From Lepturacanthus savala (lineage: Eukaryota > Chordata > Actinopteri > Scombriformes > Trichiuridae): a stretch of DNA of 64,000 nucleotides. Of the stretch, positions 42,801 to 54,033 are shown piece after piece. Each line of letters begins with the position of its first letter. The stretch's first letter is position 1. Below the pieces are notes generated by a model, which ran no database searches, was not told the origin of the DNA, and worked only from the letters and a program-made list of their open reading frames with translations. A program made the position numbers and the translations under genes. The DNA lies in NCBI GenBank assembly GCA_030544235.1, contig CM060464.1, positions 26,976,152-27,040,151 of the forward strand, in the 5' to 3' direction.

Positions 42801-43151
42801 GTACTGTCAAGACATGTGATAACCTCTCTCAATTAACATTGATCAGCTCACAATAAACACAAGCAAGCTCCTACAAACACAAAATGCCACTATTTTAGCG
42901 AACTGGCTCATTTCCAAATAGTCAGAATAGCTTTGGAAGCTGGTAAATGAAGCAGTTTCTAATGAGCAATGGTGGTGCTAAGCTAACGAGGCTAACTGTT
43001 AAACTGGCCCTTACGTTGAATGGCGTTAACATGTTAGCTGGCATTTGAATAAAGAAATGTCCCGACCTCTTCCTCCACCAATGTCTACATCGAAGAAGAC
43101 ACGAGGGTTTTCAGAATTTGAAGGCTTGTCAGACGGTGTTGGGTGAGACAT
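33860..43151 (-). CDS. ppid: Peptidyl-prolyl isomerase D (cyclophilin 40), complete
   Basis: An Hsp90 co-chaperone with an N-terminal cyclophilin prolyl isomerase and C-terminal TPR repeats, acting in steroid-receptor complexes. Exons in order of transcription: 43151-43067, 41603-41463, 40938-40832, 40509-40321, 40061-39939, 39129-39023, 37028-36887, 36366-36280, 35794-35752, 33948-33860. All introns are GT-AG with matching phases, giving 370 codons plus TGA, the human length. Cyclophilin domain about residues 16-185: R75 in CPFHRIIKKF, Q131 in NGSQFFIT, and H141 where cyclophilin A has Trp, as is usual in Cyp40. Exon 5 encodes the acidic linker. TPR units span about 218-340, and the protein ends in a basic [13 protein letters not shown] tail. 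Introns carry a Tc1-like element, SINE copies, a hAT-like fragment and a MITE. Confidence 0.97.
36118..36229 (+). repeat. Partial SINE copy in a ppid intron
   Basis: tgagaatcccggctggctgc, then a pyrimidine-rich body (tctctccactttcctatc) and an aataaagg tail. It matches the body and tail of the 26093-26248 element read on its own strand; the head is missing. Confidence 0.5.
36606..36850 (+). repeat. hAT-like MITE, diverged
   Basis: It starts ttagagctgcaatgaccagt with ttagtcaatcgataaa, the end type of a common fish non-autonomous repeat, and continues with an AT-rich body whose actaaactga...acaagac block is the reverse complement of the body at 63268-63516. Lies in the ppid intron just downstream of exon 7. 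Confidence 0.45.
37237..37310. repeat. Nested palindromes at the edge of a Tc1-like element
   Basis: Two overlapping palindromes. 37250-37278 and 37282-37310 are exact 29-bp reverse complements with a 3-nt loop. Just upstream, cttacagtttttc...gaaaaactgtaag (37237-37265) is a second near-palindrome. Both are built from the CAGTTTTTCACGAT terminal repeat of the 37296-38794 transposon, so they look like an inverted, collapsed copy of its ends. Confidence 0.85.
37296..38794. mobile_element. Tc1/mariner-like DNA transposon, deletion derivative
   Basis: The left end CAGTTTTTCACGATTGTTAA (37296 on) and the reverse complement of the right end (CAGTTTTTCACGATCGTTAA, ending at 38794) match at 24 of the first 25 bases. 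TA flanks both ends (37294-37295 and 38795-38796), the Tc1/mariner target. The 1.5-kb interior carries the two ends of a transposase gene with the middle lost. It lies inside a ppid intron, between exons 7 and 6 on the plus strand. Confidence 0.85.
37715..38312 (+). pseudogene. Broken transposase of the Tc1-like element
   Basis: An N-terminal part runs to a TAA at 38047-38049: a purine-rich Arg/Gly/Glu region (about 37760-37915), then [20 protein letters not shown] (37930 on), which reads like the helix-turn-helix of fish IS630/Tc1-type transposases. In another frame, about 38087-38311 encodes a typical C-terminus of the same family ([37 protein letters not shown]). The catalytic DDE core that should separate them, normally about 200 residues, is absent. 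Family assignment is from memory of similar fish proteins. Confidence 0.7.
39186..39537 (-). repeat. tRNA-derived SINE, copy 2 (longer)
   Basis: Read on the minus strand it begins ggggcgacatggtggcgcag, with A-box-like tggcgcaggggttagcgctg and B-box-like gcaggttcaagacc about 35 bp later, then a long body ending at agcaggtatagaaaatg. The body is shared with 16809-17045. Located in the ppid intron between exons 5 and 6. Confidence 0.7.
42288..42480. mobile_element. MITE with CACTACT termini, copy 2 (in ppid intron 1)
   Basis: It begins cactactcacaaaaaattag and ends with the inverted ctaacttattctaagtagtg. TA lies on both sides (42286-42287 and 42481-42482), a target duplication. The interior shares atgaaatccactgagcctct and the AT-rich core with copy 1 at 27242, in the opposite orientation. 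193 bp, non-coding. Confidence 0.88.
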
Positions 43152-44011
43152 TTTAAAGAGAAGGCGCTTTAACACACTTGTTTTAACGAAGCTAGCTAAA
43201 CGCAGCCGGCGACTACACAGGTTTAACGACAAAAATAGCAATGATTGAATATCCGGTCAGTGACCTTCAAAATAAAACTACTGATAACAACGTTATGGTA
43301 TGAGTAGGGTTATTACACGGTAACGGTATACATTACGGATACATATACACAAGCATATATTAATATATTAGTTGAAATATCAAAAGATAATAAATAATCA
43401 CTACATTAGTGGTTTGTGTTTTCTAAAAATGTTCATTTGAAACTTCCTGTTGTTATTTTCAAACTAAAATCTATAGCATATAAGATATGCCATAAAATCA
43501 TCCTATGTGAGATCCTGAGATTTTCATTGGGTATAAAATCAGTACATGAGTGCAGGAATCTTTTCATCTAAAATACTCAAAATAGGAAACATTTGACATA
43601 TATTTCCATTAACATAAGATACATGTAAAATTAGTTAAGGGACACAGTATTATAACAAGGAAAATGTGTTTTTCATTTCCTGGGGCCTTTAAATATCGTA
43701 TTGTCTATAGTTGTAGGCTAAAGCTGGACCATATATAGTTAAAAATTAGCATAGCATAGTAATTGGGAATACCAGTCTTTATTTTAGGGCACCTATATTT
43801 TGTTAGTGTATGAGTAAGCTATACAAAGCATTTTAGTGCTAAAACCAGCTCATAGATATGTGGGAAGTTAGAAGTAACATTAGTCAAGTGGACTCCTTCT
43901 GAGTCACAATCAATTCGCAAATCCCTGCTGACTGCAATCGTCTTTGTAACAGCATCAACCTTTTAGAAATCTTTAATGGAACTGAGCTTTTAAAACATAG
44001 GCTATCTAAAA

Positions 44012-44176
44012 TCTTTTTCGTGGCAGCATATTGACATGAATTAGGGTAAATATGTGTGTTACAAGCGATACTAATTAAGGTTCTGTTCCATTCAGTGAAT
44101 GAAACAGTAATTAGCATCACTGGTAACACCTGTGTTTACATACTATTTCATGTCAATATGGCTGCCATGAAAAAGA
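44012..44176. mobile_element. Foldback (palindromic) MITE, copy A
   Basis: Nearly the whole 165 bp is one imperfect palindrome centred near 44094 (ccattcagtgaatg). Arms of about 80 bp share tctttttc, tggcagc, atattgacatga and the inner tactaattaa segments in inverted order. No coding content. The same arms occur at 46577-46750. Confidence 0.75.
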
Positions 44177-46576
44177 CCATGATGATAATGATGATGATTG
44201 GCAAAAGACTTTTTCCAATGGCCTCATCATGTTTTTCATGTTAAATCAGTGACACTTAGCCTACATTCATTTGAGAGTCTGTATTTGGTTATGGAATCAG
44301 ACAGTATTTCTATCATGAATTCACTGTCAGCGATCCAAACCTGCCAGTCACAGTTTCATGAAACAGAATCAACACCGCCCTTTCTCTTAGCCAATTACGT
44401 TATAAAAATTGGCCTCAGTGGCTTTGTGAATAAGAGAAAACTTGTAGCTCAGAACTAATTTATTAGTGCTAATTAGAAGTCCTCTAAGTGATAGGACCAG
44501 ATGAATTGTCACAGATTTGTGTTGCTAACAATAAATCTGAAGAGTTTTAAAATGAGCAGAATCATAAAAGCATCTTCCCCATGCAAAATTATCTTTATTC
44601 CTTCAGATATCTCCTTCATCATTATTTTCCACTGTTGAAATGCTGGATAATTGCTGTGGTTGATCAAAAGCCCCAAATGTAAGGGGCCATTGAGCCTGTC
44701 TTCTAAATGCACTTAGTGTCTTGTCTCTGACAAAATTCAACTCCACCAACATGCCTTCAGGTTCGTAATAAACAGACGGCAGCAAATCCCAGTGATGGTT
44801 TACCAGCACATTCCAAATAACTCCGAGAAATGGATGTCATGTGGTTCGTTATATGAAAATTGGTAGTTCCACTTGTGGTAAACAAGCTGTGCTATCTACA
44901 CCAGACGTAATGTCTCCCCCCTAGGGATGGATTACCTGCTGCCTCTCATACAGGAATCAAATGTCTATCTATGTGACACCGTGAGAGGGGACAGGGATAA
45001 ATGATAAATGACAATTTTATCTGTTATCTTTGAAATCAGCACCACATTTATGAAAAGATATACAACTTTGAGCATCATGAAAACTCCACGATTGTTGACG
45101 TTGTGAAAGACTGATTCCAGAATTCCAGAATTAAGTCTACTAATTGCAAATTTAAAAAATATGGATATTTATAACATGGTGTGAACTTTCACAAGTAGAA
45201 ATATCAGTCTCTGTGTGAATTATTGCGACTGGAGGGCGTTAAAAAGGAAAACGTAGACAAGTCAACACGTTACGGGGGATTAAAGATGCTTAATCAAACT
45301 CGACACTTCTCATTAACAGTCGGGTCCTGCAGCCGCGGCAGGTGGCACGCTGCCATCTGCTGTTCGCCTGTTCCCCTCAAACTTGGCGTGGACACATTTT
45401 GAGCCATCCGTCATGTTGGTTCTGAGAGGAAACAGAACATGAAGCCATTTAGACGTTAGTGACATCTCTGACCTTCAAGCAGAGTCCACGGGCTGCGTTC
45501 CACCACATGTTCATGAATCATTTTCAGAAAGCAATTAGTAAAGATCTCATAGATCCCAAAAGTTACAACAAACCTATTTATTTGGTTTGGGAATTTCTGG
45601 GAGATAAGAAGTAAAGTGTTATATCATCTTCAGAATACTAAGTTTTCATGATTTAAATCAGCAGTCAATATTACAAATCAAATGGAGTATGGTAAAAAGG
45701 ATATTTATATAAAAATAAATTTCAGACTAGGTCTCACAGACAGAACAATTACTTTCTGTGCAATACCAGACCCCCACTGGCTGACCAAGGCAAATATTCT
45801 ATTATTCTCCTTGAAGACAGGCTTTGTGCTTGTTTTTTCTCCTAATCTGTCTGATCAAAATATCTCTCAGAGCATTATAACAACTTTCTTTTACTCTGCT
45901 GATCTGGACCCTTAATCCTCTATTGCATGAAATATTAAATAGACATGGTAAAAATGCTTTTAATGTCTTTATTACTTAATACAATGCTGTTAATAATAGA
46001 TGTATTTAAGAAATAGTTGTATACAATGGTCTCAGGATAGTTCCATGCTATGTAAGTCAATGGGACTCCATGAGGTTGTATACACTAGGGATTTTCCATA
46101 TTTGCATATTGTTGCTCTATGGCAACAAATCTATTTTAGCCTATTCAACAAAAAACTTATAACATCAAAAATGATGTAAATGTAAATATATAATAAATAA
46201 AGTTTACTTACTCCAGATAGTGAGTTAAATTTTTATTTGATGAAAATTTTCCAAAATTCTGAATAAAAAACAACCTTTAGTCATGAGACAGTGATGCTCA
46301 CATGAGCAAAAGGGATGGGCAAACAGGATATCCTGGTCATGTGACCTCATTAATTGTGTGTCCTTCAAAAATAAAAACCCCTTTTCACACCTAACTGTAA
46401 CAATTTAGATTTTGTATCACAGCTTTTTAGAAAAATGAAGATAAAGTAAATGTTGCCATATGGCAACACTATACAATAGAGGGTTAAGATGTTGCACTTA
46501 AACATGTGTTTGTCATATTGTGTACTAGTCACTATTAAATACCTACAGTATTTATGTTGGATCTTTATTTGATATA

Positions 46577-46750
46577 AAATAGTAGGTAAACACAGACGTT
46601 ACCAATATTACTAATTAATGTTCCATTCAGGTCAAACAGGGTCAGGCTGCTGCTATTGTTCATGTTGGCTCGCCGGCTCGGTTCTGCTACATTAAATGGG
46701 ACGGAACTTTAATTAGTATCATTGGCCATATCTGTGTTTACCTACTATTT
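46577..46750. mobile_element. Foldback MITE, copy B
   Basis: Left arm aaatagtaggtaaacacaga (46577 on) and the reverse complement of the right arm, ending at 46750, agree exactly for the first 20 bp and with scattered mismatches for about 55 bp. About 60 bp of GC-richer unrelated sequence sits between them (ggctcgccggctcggttctg). Arms match copy A. Confidence 0.75.
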
Positions 46751-47938
46751 CTTGTCTATTGTTGGCCCAGTGATAAATCATTTCAACAAATGTGCCTGTT
46801 TGATAAACATATTAACAAACTCACATTCTTTGTGAAATAGTCCCAAACTTGGAACATCTTCCCATTACATTAAACAGTTCCTTATTAAATAATAAAATGT
46901 AAGCAGCTGTGTCATTGTACACGGCCTCCTCTATTCTTCTCTGCCTGGATAGCCTGTCACAGTAGGGTGGTATCAGGTAAAATGGACCATTTAAGGTTTG
47001 GAGATCCCAGCCCCTCTGAAAATTAGAGCCAATGATTACTAAGGATTTTAAACTTTTGACATAACTGTGCTTGACAAGTAACAGTGATTTGATTCATTTA
47101 TGGTTTCTATGGTGGTCTGAGACAATACTTCAAAACTAGACTGTGCCAGAAATGTGCATGGTAGTAGCCTAGCATGACAAATCCAACTAACTTGTTATAA
47201 GGGTGATAAATATATTAAAAGAAATATGCACATAAAAAAAAAAACTATGAATGATATATGTATTGATGGCATGCACCATAAATAATTCTGTTAGTTTAAT
47301 GAATAAATTTTTGGAAAGGTGACGTTTATCTTGGTGGAACAATTTATCTTAATCCCCTAAGATAAAACTGGCCACATGGTTTCAGCTAAAATGGACCTAA
47401 CCCTCTGTGTCACTGACACATGTATGACATTCAGTTTAACTAAAACATGGACAGTATGTTGATTGTCATGTGAAATTAGTTCAACTTAAAGCACTGCAAT
47501 ACTTTTGCTGTGGAACTTAGCTTGTTACCTATGACTGAGTGCTAGCTTTTGTCTAGTGATAGCTTAGCGTGGTAGCTTAGCCTGTATTTGGTAGCTTGTG
47601 TGTACAACACATAACTGATCTGTTCTTGTTTTAATAGCAGCAATAAGAGTATGTTTAAAGTATTTTAAAAGTTATGTAGTTCCAAGCAATTGTGTTTTAA
47701 CGTTAAAACTGATGATGAATTCATTTTGAATTTGAATTTCCCTTTGTCATTCAACTGGCTCATTTTACCTGATAACATGGCTCATTTTACCTGAAACCAA
47801 CCGATCAGACAAAAAAAATTGCCACTTAATTGCCATTTACAGTATCCTTGCATGTCTATAGACTTTCTATACCATAGTTTTAGTTTTGATTGTTAATCAT
47901 ACATCGTATTTAAGGAGGAACCGTTGAAAACGGGCAGC

Positions 47939-48184
47939 ATGGCGAATACGGACGCCGACAGATCAATGTGCGACGTGTCCCTGCAAAACAAGATTATTCT
48001 CATTTAGTGAGTTTCTCAAATCCAGGATCTAACAGAGGATGGTACAGATGTAAAGGTTTGTGGTTCACGATTATCTGGCTACACAAATAAAATTGAAATC
48101 AAGAAACCGGGAAACAAAATCCTGGATGATAACTTAAATGAAAAAATTCGGAGGCATTGCCGTATATTTTATATGTATGTGTAG
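47939..48184 (+). pseudogene. Coding-looking segment of unknown identity
   Basis: ATG at 47939 opens a frame of 22 codons (MANTDADRSMCDVSLQNKII and two more), then TAG TGA, then 57 further open codons in the same frame to a TAG at 48182. Two readings are possible. It may be a small decayed gene with two adjacent stops. Or 47939-48006 may be a genuine first exon, because the stop pair sits inside tta|gtgagt, a strong splice donor. I recognise no family, and no second exon was identified. Composition is more codon-like and CpG-richer than the surroundings. Confidence 0.3.
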
Positions 48185-49170
48185 ATATATGAAAAGCTTT
48201 CTTTCAAAAGATAATCTGGTGTTTTGATGATCTTAGAGGATCGTCCAAAATTCCTCTTGTATTATAGGTGTCCAATTGTGGCTATAGCATATGATTCACA
48301 TCATTTTTTTACACATGAAACCACTCAGCTCCACTTTGTGTCCAACATAGAAGCATTAGCTCCTGTTATGTGTCTCCACTTTTTTGTTCAGGTTTTCCTT
48401 TTAACTTCTCACCCATTTGTAGCTACTTATCACCAGTGGAGTGAAACCAGCACACAGGAAAGGATGTTCTGTAACCTACATCAAAATGGTTTAACCTTTG
48501 TGCTTTGACCATATTAGGATATTTCAGACTTCACTTGTCGGGATCAGCTCTAGACTCCTTCAGCTTTTAAGGATCTAAAGGTCACAGTGAACAGTAGAGT
48601 CTAAACAGAGTCTACCATTAATTCTCTATTGCAGAATTAAAAAGAGGGAAAGGAAAGACAGGAAGGGAATAGATACTCCAACACCTCATCTCTGGAGCGG
48701 ATGTAGTTGATTTGCTTAAAGTATTTGCTCATGTGTCAGTATTATTTGTTCATAACATGAGCTCATGTGTGCCTGCTTTGTTTTGTTATCTCCAGGTTTA
48801 GGTGGTGTGTGTATGTGTGTGTGTTCCCGTAAAAGTGGAAGTGTTGCATTATGAATGAGGAAGCAGATAAACCTGCAGCACAGCCACTCAACACTGAGCA
48901 AACCTGAGATGTTTCAATGATCCGTCCCACACAGGTAACATGACTCAGACTGATGGGAACAAACACTGAGACATTCAAACAAGTTGGAGGCTGAATTAAA
49001 AGTGTGTGACACTAATTAGGGATTTAACCATTGTTTAAAATTAGGCTGATCTGATAGATTATTAGAAGACACTTAACTGATAGGCAACACCAGAGTGTAA
49101 ATAAAGTTGGGATTGCTATTTATATATTTAATTTGTGATTTGTGTTGTGAGTGGATTTGAGGTTTGTGTT

Positions 49171-49172
<2 letters not shown>

Positions 49173-49251
<79 letters not shown>
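49173..49251. repeat. (TA)n microsatellite
   Basis: About 39 TA units, 83 bp downstream of the spmip2 stop. It is followed at about 49278-49306 by a 14-bp perfect inverted repeat (tgtgtaatttaatt / aattaaattacaca). Confidence 0.95.
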
Positions 49252-49256
<5 letters not shown>

Positions 49257-49333
49257 ATTAATTAAATTGTGTAATGTGTAATTTAATTAAATTAAATTAC
49301 ACATGTCCAAAACACAAGGATTGTAAAATTGCC

Positions 49334-51067
49334 TTACTGTTTATTCTGGACCCTTTGAGTCACTCTGTCCTCCAGTGCTGTTCGGAACTCCGTTTTCTGG
49401 GAGAAGAGTAGAACATAAACCAGGTGGATTTATCCCAGAAATGTTATTCTATTCCATTTATACAACATGTTTATGTGCTGGTAAATTTGTTGTCCTTTGA
49501 AGTGAGTTAGAAATCCACATTCCTAATCAAAATTACCATGACTCAACGCTCATTAGCTAACAAAAACTAACACATAAGTTATCCATCACAACAAACTGAA
49601 GTCGACTGGACGGGGATTGCATCATATCTGACCTCTCAATGTCACGCTCGGTGTAACTTTGATTAACTGAAGTTTGATGGCTTCCACTCATTAAATGCAC
49701 CTTGATTTGCATATTGCTGAGCAGCGTCCCACTGTTCAGCAGCTGGTTGTACTGCCAGCCCCAGCCGACCTCCCCCACACAGCCCTGCCTGGGTACGGGC
49801 GGAGGGGCGTGTGGTGCGGCCCGAAACAAGAAGCTGAGGTCGCCGGTGGCCTCGGGTGATGAGGCTCCAAAACCGATGTACCGGGGGAAATGATCAGATC
49901 TCGGCCTGTAGTCTCCGATTCCATCTGGGCCTTGTTAGAGCCGGTGAGAAAATAGGTTAATGAAATGAACCCAAATTATTTACTGACACAAAGGCAGTGA
50001 GAACAACATGATATCACAGTTAAAAAGGAATAAAAACTTGCAATTGTATTTATTTATTCTTCATATAAACTGTGAGACACATAACAGAGAAAAAATTGTT
50101 TATGAATAAGTAGTGCCATTCAATCGTTTAGCTATGGGTCATTTTTTGAAGTTACTTATCTTTTTCAAAACGATTTAGAACAAAGGATCATTGTTCTTTT
50201 TTTGAACCTGCACTATTTGGTTTTTCTTTTTTTCTTTTATTTTTTATTCTTATTAGTAACAGCTCTTTGTGATATAATAAACCACAGAGACAACAACACA
50301 GATACACAATACAGAACACACAGTAAGCTACCTAAAGCATCAGATTGTTGTGTCTCAATTCTAAACTACATATACACTATATAATATTTAAGTCACTAAA
50401 ATATGTTAAATAATTTTCATGTAAGTGACTAAGACAAAATAAAAAATAAAATCTTTGTCAAAATCTGTAACAGCATCATGGAACTCTGAGAATTATCCAT
50501 TATTCATGAGAATTCATCCATGAACAAACTCAAAACCTGCTTAGAATTATGATATTATTATCTATTTCTATTATTATTAGTGTATTATATGGGACACATG
50601 CTAATTAGACACAAAATGACACACTGCGCCTTAACATGCACACGCAGGCTTCAACCTGTGTATGTGTATGTGCACCATGTCAATTTATTTTAGTCCCTGG
50701 TTACAGTGCCATCATGTGTCAAATTACAGCTACAGTAGCTTTGACATGTGCTATATTATGCTCAGACATCATTATAACTGTTCTGACCAATGTCCTGTAG
50801 AGATGACAACACTAATATATTTATTTTTTTATGAAAGACAAATTAGATCATATGAAGAGTACAGTAAAAACCCATCCTCCCCCTGCTTCTCCTACCTGTA
50901 AAGATCATCCTTTGTCCACCATGTGTCCCTGGAGTCGAAGCTGCTGCCCTGTTTTGCATAACTTTTTCAGCCGTTGTTTTGCTCAGCCAGAGGCGATCAA
51001 CACGTCTATAATGGGAACCCTTGGGTGATAACATGAGCACAGCGGTCTGCTCTGTCCATGGGGTCAT
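49334..51067 (-). CDS. spmip2: Sperm microtubule inner protein 2-like (C4orf45 homologue)
   Basis: Exons: 51067-50896, 49930-49701, 49396-49334. The first join (ACAG|gtagga to aacaag|GC) gives MIFTG-PDGIGDYRPRSDHF; the second (ATCAAG|gtgcat to cccag|AAAACG) gives MQIK-KTEFRTALEDRVTQR. Phases agree (1, then 0), giving 154 codons. GPDGIGDYRP, HFPRYIG, VGEVGWG and SNMQIK fit my memory of human C4orf45, a small protein of the inner wall of sperm axonemal microtubules, and the position next to rapgef2 matches human synteny. The protein is shorter than human (about 186). The TAA used here overlaps a possible donor (CA|gtaagg), so a further exon may exist. The start Met is the first ATG in the frame, in a good context (gccATGa). 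Confidence 0.78.
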
Positions 51068-53167
51068 GGCTGGTTGTCAGGCAGCCGGTTGTCATAGCAT
51101 CAGGGCTTGTGTCTTAGTTACAGCTTGACTAACGGGGGGGATGCTTCTATTGATGCATGTCCACTTCATACTGTGTTTTATCTCAGTTCATCCCAGATCA
51201 TTTAGTTAAATAAATGTAAATGAATGCAGAAGATATGTTGTTTCATACTTTGGAACTTTGTGTGTCAGTTGGATGCAATAATGGAATTACACCAACTTCA
51301 GTATGTTATTTATCTTAAACTACAGGAAGATATATTATATGTTTTCTATGTAACCCTCCATATACCTAATAACTAGGTTGTTGTAATAACACGTCTTGAA
51401 TTTTTGGAAAATATTTAAATGCGTAATTCCCTCTATCATCGCTAGGTGGCACCGGAGCATCACTTTTCCATAATGCACTCACCCATTCCCCAATCCCTTT
51501 TTTTTTTTGTTGGTTAAATGGACTCGCCCTGGTCCGCCCATTGTGACTGAATCTGCGTCAAGTGACCAACAGACGGCAACAAATAAACCGGAAACGCAAC
51601 GATTATGCCTTTCAAAGTAAGATCATACATTCGTTATACGCATAAAACATAATTGTATGCAAATAGAAGATGAAAGGACTGGAGATCGCTGACTCGAAAT
51701 TTTATTTAAATGGCCTATCAGAATGAAATGAATACAGCTATTTAAAACACAATTATGCGTGGAAGACAATGGTGCATTGCTAAACATGAAATTAACTATG
51801 CTATGCAATATAAATCCTGCAATCCTGTGCAATACAGATAATTCATATTTATACCTGTACATAGCAGAACGCATATTTGCATATGCATATTTCATCTTAA
51901 GACATTACATATTGTACATGGATATTCTATTGTATAACTTTTTAAAATACTATTTTGATTTTGTAATATTTTGTGTTTGTTTTATTTTTGCACTGGGAAT
52001 AGAGAAGCGCTCCAATTTCACTATACAATGTATTGTAAAATGACAATTAAGGGTATTCTGATTCCGATGGAATATTTTAATTTCTGGGTTTAATTAGAGG
52101 TTATTGAGGTAATAGAAACCAATGCATAATTTGGATAAAAAGGTAGGTTTGTATTTAAATGTAGTTTCATATGCCGTGTGATTTGCATGACTATGTTGAT
52201 GGCCAATGTGCAGCGAAAATAAGATTTCTGGTAGAACAAACAAACAAAACAAAACAACAAAACTCAACTGTGCATTAATTTGTATCAGACAGCCTCCTCC
52301 CTAAAACACCCTGCTGTCATTCGTTGTAAACCCTGGCATTGGATGTTTGTATGTTAATTATTTATCAGTCCCTGGTTTAATACTCCACTGTGAGCCTTGT
52401 TTGCATCCGTGATGCTGATAAATAATAAATAAGGAAACAAAAAAAAAACTTTGTCAGTTTACAAACACGTTTAATTTGAAAACCCGCAGCGGAAGCGGCG
52501 CAGCTGTTTGCGGCAGCCTTGACTGTGGCGTATCAGTCACCATGGTGGCATACAACACAGTATCTCCACTTTTAGACCCGCTAAAAAAATGCGAATATGC
52601 CGTGTTCGGTCGGTCAGTGAACGCCGGGGCTAACCTCTCATCATGGACGCCAGCTTGTTGCTGACGGGATAAGCGTCGTTAGCTCTTTACCGCACTTTTT
52701 CCTCCCCCTTTCTGTTGTTTTTGTTCAGCGGAACCACCTACATGGAATTTCTTTCCGTCGCGAGCAGAAATGCTGAAGACACAAGGAATGGCTTTGAATA
52801 AGAAAGGGACATTTTTCGCATTAGGGAAATAACCGTAAAGACGCCGTTTGAGCTGCTTTTTTGTTGTTTTAAACTCGGAGTTTTTCCCCCTCTCGGCGGT
52901 GCTGGTGCCGGAGGTGGCGGAGGTGGCGGCGGGCAGCAGAGACACAGACACCCGAGGAGACTGCTCGCCTGTCTGGCTCCGGTCGTGGCCTGGCTCCGGG
53001 CACTCCCAGCTCCATCCGCTAGCACCGGGAGCTCAGGCGACAGGCGGTAAAGGGGGACTTCTTTTGTTTATATCCGTGCCTCTGGAGATTTATAAACATC
53101 TTTTTCTTTTTTTCAAGAAGAAGGAATCCATTACCACCCCCCCTCCGGACGGCGTCTTCCGAAAACA
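51068..53167. other. Divergent spmip2-rapgef2 intergenic region
   Basis: The two start codons point away from each other and are 2.1 kb apart. The left 1.4 kb is AT-rich with no gene seen. From about 52450 it becomes CpG-rich (rapgef2 promoter and 5'UTR). Confidence 0.6.
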
Positions 53168-53300
53168 ATGGCGTCTTATGTGGATAACAGCTTTCGGCAG
53201 GCTGTGATGATGAATCCGGCTGATAGGACGCAACAGGTCAGATGAAATCATTTATCATGTTCGGCTACTATTTAAATAAAAGCCCCGGAGCGGGTCGGAT
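52450..53300 (+). promoter_or_regulatory. CpG-rich promoter/5'UTR of rapgef2
   Basis: A sharp rise in GC and CpG over an AT-rich background, covering the rapgef2 first coding exon. It includes GC-box-like stretches and a ggaggtggcggaggtggcgg run near 52910. No TATA box was evident. The transcription start is not determined. Confidence 0.6.
53168..53236 (+). CDS. rapgef2: Rap guanine nucleotide exchange factor 2, first coding exon
   Basis: ATG at 53168 encodes MASYVDNSFRQAVMMNPADR and three more residues to 53236, then a splice donor (CAACAG|gtcaga). The N-terminus matches one RAPGEF2 isoform apart from a few substitutions, and the site is the expected neighbour of spmip2. The full protein activates Rap1/Rap2 through cNMP-binding-like, REM, PDZ, RA and RasGEF domains, all encoded downstream of this window. 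The donor is weaker than average, but reading through meets a stop after two codons (GTC AGA TGA). The exon ends in phase 0. Confidence 0.9.
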
Positions 53301-53998
53301 TCTCCAGTGTTGGTGTCTTTAAGGTGAATTATGCGTCCAAACTGCAGCGGTGTGTCAGTGTTTTGAGTTGTGTGCAACTGTTGCCATTCATCTTGCTCCA
53401 TCCCGCTAAGCCCTCTATCAGCGTAGATAATCAAGGCTACTTAACATAACAGGACCTGCAACCGTGGCTGGATCCTCGCTTTAACTTCAGCCCGCGACTC
53501 TTATCTGCACTTTGCATTTTTGTGAAAGTCCTCTCAAAACAAAAACAACAACAAAAAAAAGAAAGAAAACAGAAGAATGTTGCATTTTGCAAGTAATAAG
53601 AAAACTATAGATCTGAAAGGGTTACACAGGTTGTTGCATGAGGGGCAGACTGGGGCTAATCCGATGCTAGTCAATACACTCGCCTATCAAAACAGACATA
53701 AAGCCCGGCCGGTTTTAATAGAATGAGACCCGGTTTAAAGACGAATACTTCCCTTTCAGGCCTTTACTGTTGATACTCACGTGTCCAGCTTTTCTTTTGC
53801 TAGGATTTCCAGCTTCACTGGACATTACTACCCTGTGACCTCAAACTGTTTTGTTGTGTCATTTTCCCCCTTCTGCACCAGCACCTCGGTATCATCTTAT
53901 CCATGCAAGTAAATGCTCCTGCCGGAAAACGCGTGGGGGGGGCGTTTTGGACGGCTCGTGAACATGCAAATCCTGCGGACTGTGGTCATACCCTTGAG

Positions 53999-54033
53999 TC
54001 ACGCGCGCACAAGCCCGCGCACGCGCGCGTCCG
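53999..54033. other. Alternating purine-pyrimidine (CG/CA) tract
   Basis: Two runs, tcacgcgcgcac and ccgcgcacgcgcgcg, separated by aagc, in the 5' part of rapgef2 intron 1. Such tracts can adopt the Z-DNA form. Confidence 0.6.

Larger units (their letters stand above)
43152..49333. other. ppid-spmip2 intergenic DNA
   Basis: Holds the presumed ppid promoter (just above 43151), two foldback elements (44012-44176 and 46577-46750), a coding-looking segment at 47939-48184, and a TA microsatellite at 49173-49251. In human, FNIP2 lies between PPID and C4orf45; no exon resembling it was seen on either strand. The rest is AT-rich with no feature I can support. Confidence 0.6.

Noticed and set aside
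44509..44839. Minus-strand frames near 44603-44836 with protein-like text (WNVLVNHHWDLLPSVYYEPE)
   Set aside because: Looks protein-like, but it overlaps another open frame on the same strand, has no clear splice sites, and matches no family I know. Not enough to call a gene.
45310..45430. GC-rich stretch at about 45330-45420 with a short minus-strand ATG frame after a ctctcag acceptor-like site
   Set aside because: About 32 codons, no partner exon in the right phase for spmip2, no known family.
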